DNA from: Methylobacterium oxalidis
GTDB taxonomy: Bacteria > Pseudomonadota > Alphaproteobacteria > Rhizobiales > Beijerinckiaceae
DNA length: 34,754 nucleotides
Direction of reading: 5' to 3'
NCBI RefSeq assembly: GCF_007992195.1
Contig: NZ_BJZU01000069.1
Coordinates: forward strand, 1-34,754
In this document: positions 32,842 through 34,754 of the stretch, one piece after another
How positions within the stretch are numbered: position 1 is the first letter of the stretch
How the letters are laid out: every line of letters starts with the position of its first letter
Program-made: the position numbers and the translations under genes
Notes under the pieces: model-generated
The model's database searches: none
What the model was told of the DNA's origin: nothing
The model's input: the letters and a program-made list of their open reading frames with translations, nothing else

Positions 32842-33576
32842 TCAGGCCTCCGCGGCCGCAGCGTCGACCAGCCAGACGACCTGCCCGGCGCTCGTCACGT
32901 GCGCGGCCGGCAGGTCCTCGCCGGCGGCGAGTCGGCGCAGCGGGTCGCGCTTGCCCGCGCCCGTGACCAGGAAGAGCACCCAGCGGGACGAAGCCAGGGC
33001 CGGGTAGGTGAGGGTGATGCGGGGCACGAACGGCGTCATCCCGGCCTCCGGCACCGGAGCGGCCCAGGCATCCGCCTCGGCCAGGGCGGGTTTCCCCGGA
33101 AACAGGGAGGCGGTGTGCCCGTCCTCGCCGAGGCCGAGCAGCACGAGGTCGAACAGGGGGCGGGCCGGGTCGAGCCGGCCGGTGCCGTAGAAGTCCTCCA
33201 GCGTCCGCGCGTAGGCGCGCGCGCCCGCCTCGGCCCCGAGGTCGGAGGGGATGAAGTGCAGGTGCGTCGCCGGGATCGGCCCCCCGTGGCCGAACGCCTC
33301 GCGGGCCATGCGGACGTTGCTCAGCGGATCGTCCCAGGGCACCACCCGGTCGTCCCCGAAGAACCAGTGGATGCACGACCACGGCACCCGGTCGACGTAG
33401 TCGGGTCCCGCGAGCAGCGCGTAGAGCCGCTTCGGGGTCGAGCCGCCCGACAGGCAGACCGCGACCCGGTCGCCCGGCGCGTCGGCGCAGACCGCGACGA
33501 GATGATCGGCGGCGGCGCGCGCCACCGCCTCCGCGTCGGGCAGGACCTGGGCGCCGGAGGGCAGCGGGATCGTCAT
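32842..33576 (-). CDS. pgl: 6-phosphogluconolactonase
   Basis: A 244-residue cytoplasmic hydrolase of the second step of the oxidative pentose-phosphate pathway, 6-phosphogluconolactone to 6-phosphogluconate. The family motifs CLSGGSTPKRLYALL, WFFGDDRVVPWDDPLSN and LLGLGEDGHTASLFPG are intact, and the length is standard. The ATG at 33576 follows AGGAGA. It lies 36 nt after gnd, which takes its product; zwf is not in the window. Confidence 0.95.
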   Translation of the reverse strand: MTIPLPSGAQVLPDAEAVARAAADHLVAVCADAPGDRVAVCLSGGSTPKRLYALLAGPDYVDRVPWSCIHWFFGDDRVVPWDDPLSNVRMAREAFGHGGPIPATHLHFIPSDLGAEAGARAYARTLEDFYGTGRLDPARPLFDLVLLGLGEDGHTASLFPGKPALAEADAWAAPVPEAGMTPFVPRITLTYPALASSRWVLFLVTGAGKRDPLRRLAAGEDLPAAHVTSAGQVVWLVDAAAAEA

Positions 33577-33612
33577 GGCGGATCTCCTGTCGGTTGCGGC
33601 CCGCGCGGGGGG

Positions 33613-34587
33613 TCACTGCGGCTCGACATGCCCCCCGAAGCCCTTGCGCATGGCCGAGAGCAGCTTGTCGGCGAAGCTCGCGTGCTCGCGCGAGCGGAAG
33701 CGGGCGTAGAGGGCGGCCGACAGGACGTTGGCGGGCACGGATTCCTCGATCGCGGCGTTGAGGGTCCAGCGGCCCTCGCCGGAATCCGCGACGAAGCCCG
33801 AGAAGTCGTCGAGCTGCTCGTCGCCGGCCAGCGCCTGCGCGGTCAGGTCGAGGAGCCAGGACGAGACCACGCTGCCGCGGCGCCAGACCTCGGCGATGTC
33901 GCCGATGTTGAGGTCGAAGCGCTGGCCCTCGGGCAGGTCCTTGGAATTGGCGTGCTTCAGGATGTCGAAGCCCTCGGCGTAGGCCTGCATCAGGCCGTAC
34001 TCGATGCCGTTGTGGACCATCTTCACGAAGTGGCCCGCCCCGCTCGGGCCCGCATGGATGTAGCCCCGCTCGGCGCGGGGGTCGCGGCTGTCGCGGCCCG
34101 GGGTGCGGGGCACGTCGCCGAGGCCCGGCGCCAGGGTGGCGAAGATCGGGTCGAGGCGGTCGACGGCGGCCGTGTCGCCGCCGATCATCATGCAGTAGCC
34201 GCGCTCGAGCCCCCAGACGCCGCCGGACGTGCCGACGTCGACATAGTGGATCTGCCGCTCGCGCAGCTCCGCGGCCCGGCGCAGGTCGTCCTTGTAGAAG
34301 GAGTTGCCGCCGTCGATGATCACGTCGTCGGCCTGCATCAGGCCGCCGAGGCGCTGCACCGTCGCCTCCGTGATCTCGCCTGCCGGCAGCATCACCCAGG
34401 CGGCGCGCGGCACCGCAAGCTTGCCGACGAGATCCTCCAGGCTGTCGGCGCCCGTCGCCCCCGCCTCGACGAGGGCGGCCACGGCCTGCGGGTTCTGGTC
34501 GTACACCACGGCCGTGTGGCCGGCGCCCAAGAGCCGCCGCACGATGTTGCCGCCCATCCGGCCGAGGCCGATCATCCCGAGTTGCAT
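33613..34587 (-). CDS. gnd: 6-phosphogluconate dehydrogenase (decarboxylating), short form
   Basis: A 324-residue enzyme converting 6-phosphogluconate to ribulose 5-phosphate and CO2. The N-terminal Rossmann motif is [16 protein letters not shown], the substrate loops are [12 protein letters not shown] and [15 protein letters not shown], and the catalytic Lys-His-Asn are in [17 protein letters not shown]. The length fits the YqeC/GntZ type, often NAD-linked, rather than the about 470-residue Gnd. The ATG at 34587 (MQLGMIGLG) is fixed by the fold; the longer frame runs into the terminal repeat. Confidence 0.95.
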   Translation of the reverse strand: MQLGMIGLGRMGGNIVRRLLGAGHTAVVYDQNPQAVAALVEAGATGADSLEDLVGKLAVPRAAWVMLPAGEITEATVQRLGGLMQADDVIIDGGNSFYKDDLRRAAELRERQIHYVDVGTSGGVWGLERGYCMMIGGDTAAVDRLDPIFATLAPGLGDVPRTPGRDSRDPRAERGYIHAGPSGAGHFVKMVHNGIEYGLMQAYAEGFDILKHANSKDLPEGQRFDLNIGDIAEVWRRGSVVSSWLLDLTAQALAGDEQLDDFSGFVADSGEGRWTLNAAIEESVPANVLSAALYARFRSREHASFADKLLSAMRKGFGGHVEPQ

Positions 34588-34686
34588 GCTCGCTCTCCGG
34601 TTTCTCCGCCCGCGTCCGGGGCGGAGTTCAGGACACTCGCCGCCGCGGGATCGACCACGACGCGACACGGTCGGGCACGACGCGCC

Positions 34687-34754
34687 CCCTCTCCCGTTCG
34701 GGAGAGGGTGGGGGTGAGGGGTGCGACCTTTCCGGATCACGCGCATCCCTCACC
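34687..34754. repeat. REP-like palindromic extragenic repeat, right end
   Basis: A perfect palindrome with arms CCCTCTCCCG and CGGGAGAGGG around TT (34687-34708) is followed by TGGGGGTGAGGGGTGCGAC, a spacer with TCCGGA, and CCCTCACC at the very end. GGTGAGGG (34713-34720) pairs with CCCTCACC (34747-34754), with the inner bases GTGCG and CGCAT extending the stem. It is the same family as 4-71. It lies upstream of gnd and is cut by the window end. Confidence 0.7.

Overview
The window is very GC-rich, densely coded chromosomal DNA. Codon use, GTG starts, the gene set (argD-argF-hslO, long two-fold Dcd, ApaG, RidA-GDPD-GNAT-M20, PPK2, TonB receptor with PepSY reductase) and the small lineage-type proteins point to an alphaproteobacterium of the Hyphomicrobiales, most likely a Methylobacterium relative. 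The lineage is inferred from protein resemblance; no search was run. I see no rRNA, tRNA, CRISPR array, insertion sequence or prophage. Both ends of the window lie in copies of the same palindromic extragenic repeat.

Layout. 174-3154: nadE (glutamine-dependent NAD synthetase), a 75-residue unknown and a PilZ protein. 3170-4820: a HIT hydrolase diverging from a cation diffusion facilitator, with a 14-bp palindrome between them. 4838-9114 (minus): RidA, GDPD, a GNAT-type protein, M20 amidohydrolase and glutathione peroxidase, tightly packed with abutting or overlapping ends. 9250-12867 (plus): argD, argF and hslO behind a promoter and a terminator-like leader hairpin. 12950-14137: a secreted protein with four tandem copies of a Tyr/Arg motif between Arg/Gly/Glu-rich arms, closed by a perfect terminator. 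14212-16409 (minus): apaG, argE and a SpeG-like acetyltransferase. 16487-18202: a membrane protein and dcd.

18224-22491 is dominated by phosphate and polyphosphate chemistry: an internally deleted PiT phosphate-permease remnant, a ZntB/CorA transporter, PPK2, a CYTH triphosphate-tunnel protein and a divergent DIPP-like NUDIX hydrolase. 22607-23678 holds three small unknown proteins, one secreted and two with basic tails. 23770-28804 (minus) holds an L,D-transpeptidase and an iron-uptake pair, a TonB-dependent siderophore receptor followed 11 nt later by a PepSY membrane protein. A good match to the Irr iron-control element sits just upstream of the receptor's predicted promoter. 29034-32127 holds a small coiled-coil protein, a Tat-exported alpha/beta hydrolase behind a 37-bp inverted repeat, and an SDR lacking the usual YxxxK that diverges from a LysR regulator. 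32141-34587 (minus) holds gnd, pgl (oxidative pentose-phosphate pathway) and a single-pass membrane protein.

The most distinctive items are the PiT remnant beside polyphosphate enzymes, the secreted four-repeat protein, the possible arginine-operon attenuator, the Irr-like box and the large operator-like repeat before the hydrolase. No complete new multi-gene system is proven. Antisense open frames are long almost everywhere because of base composition and were not called.
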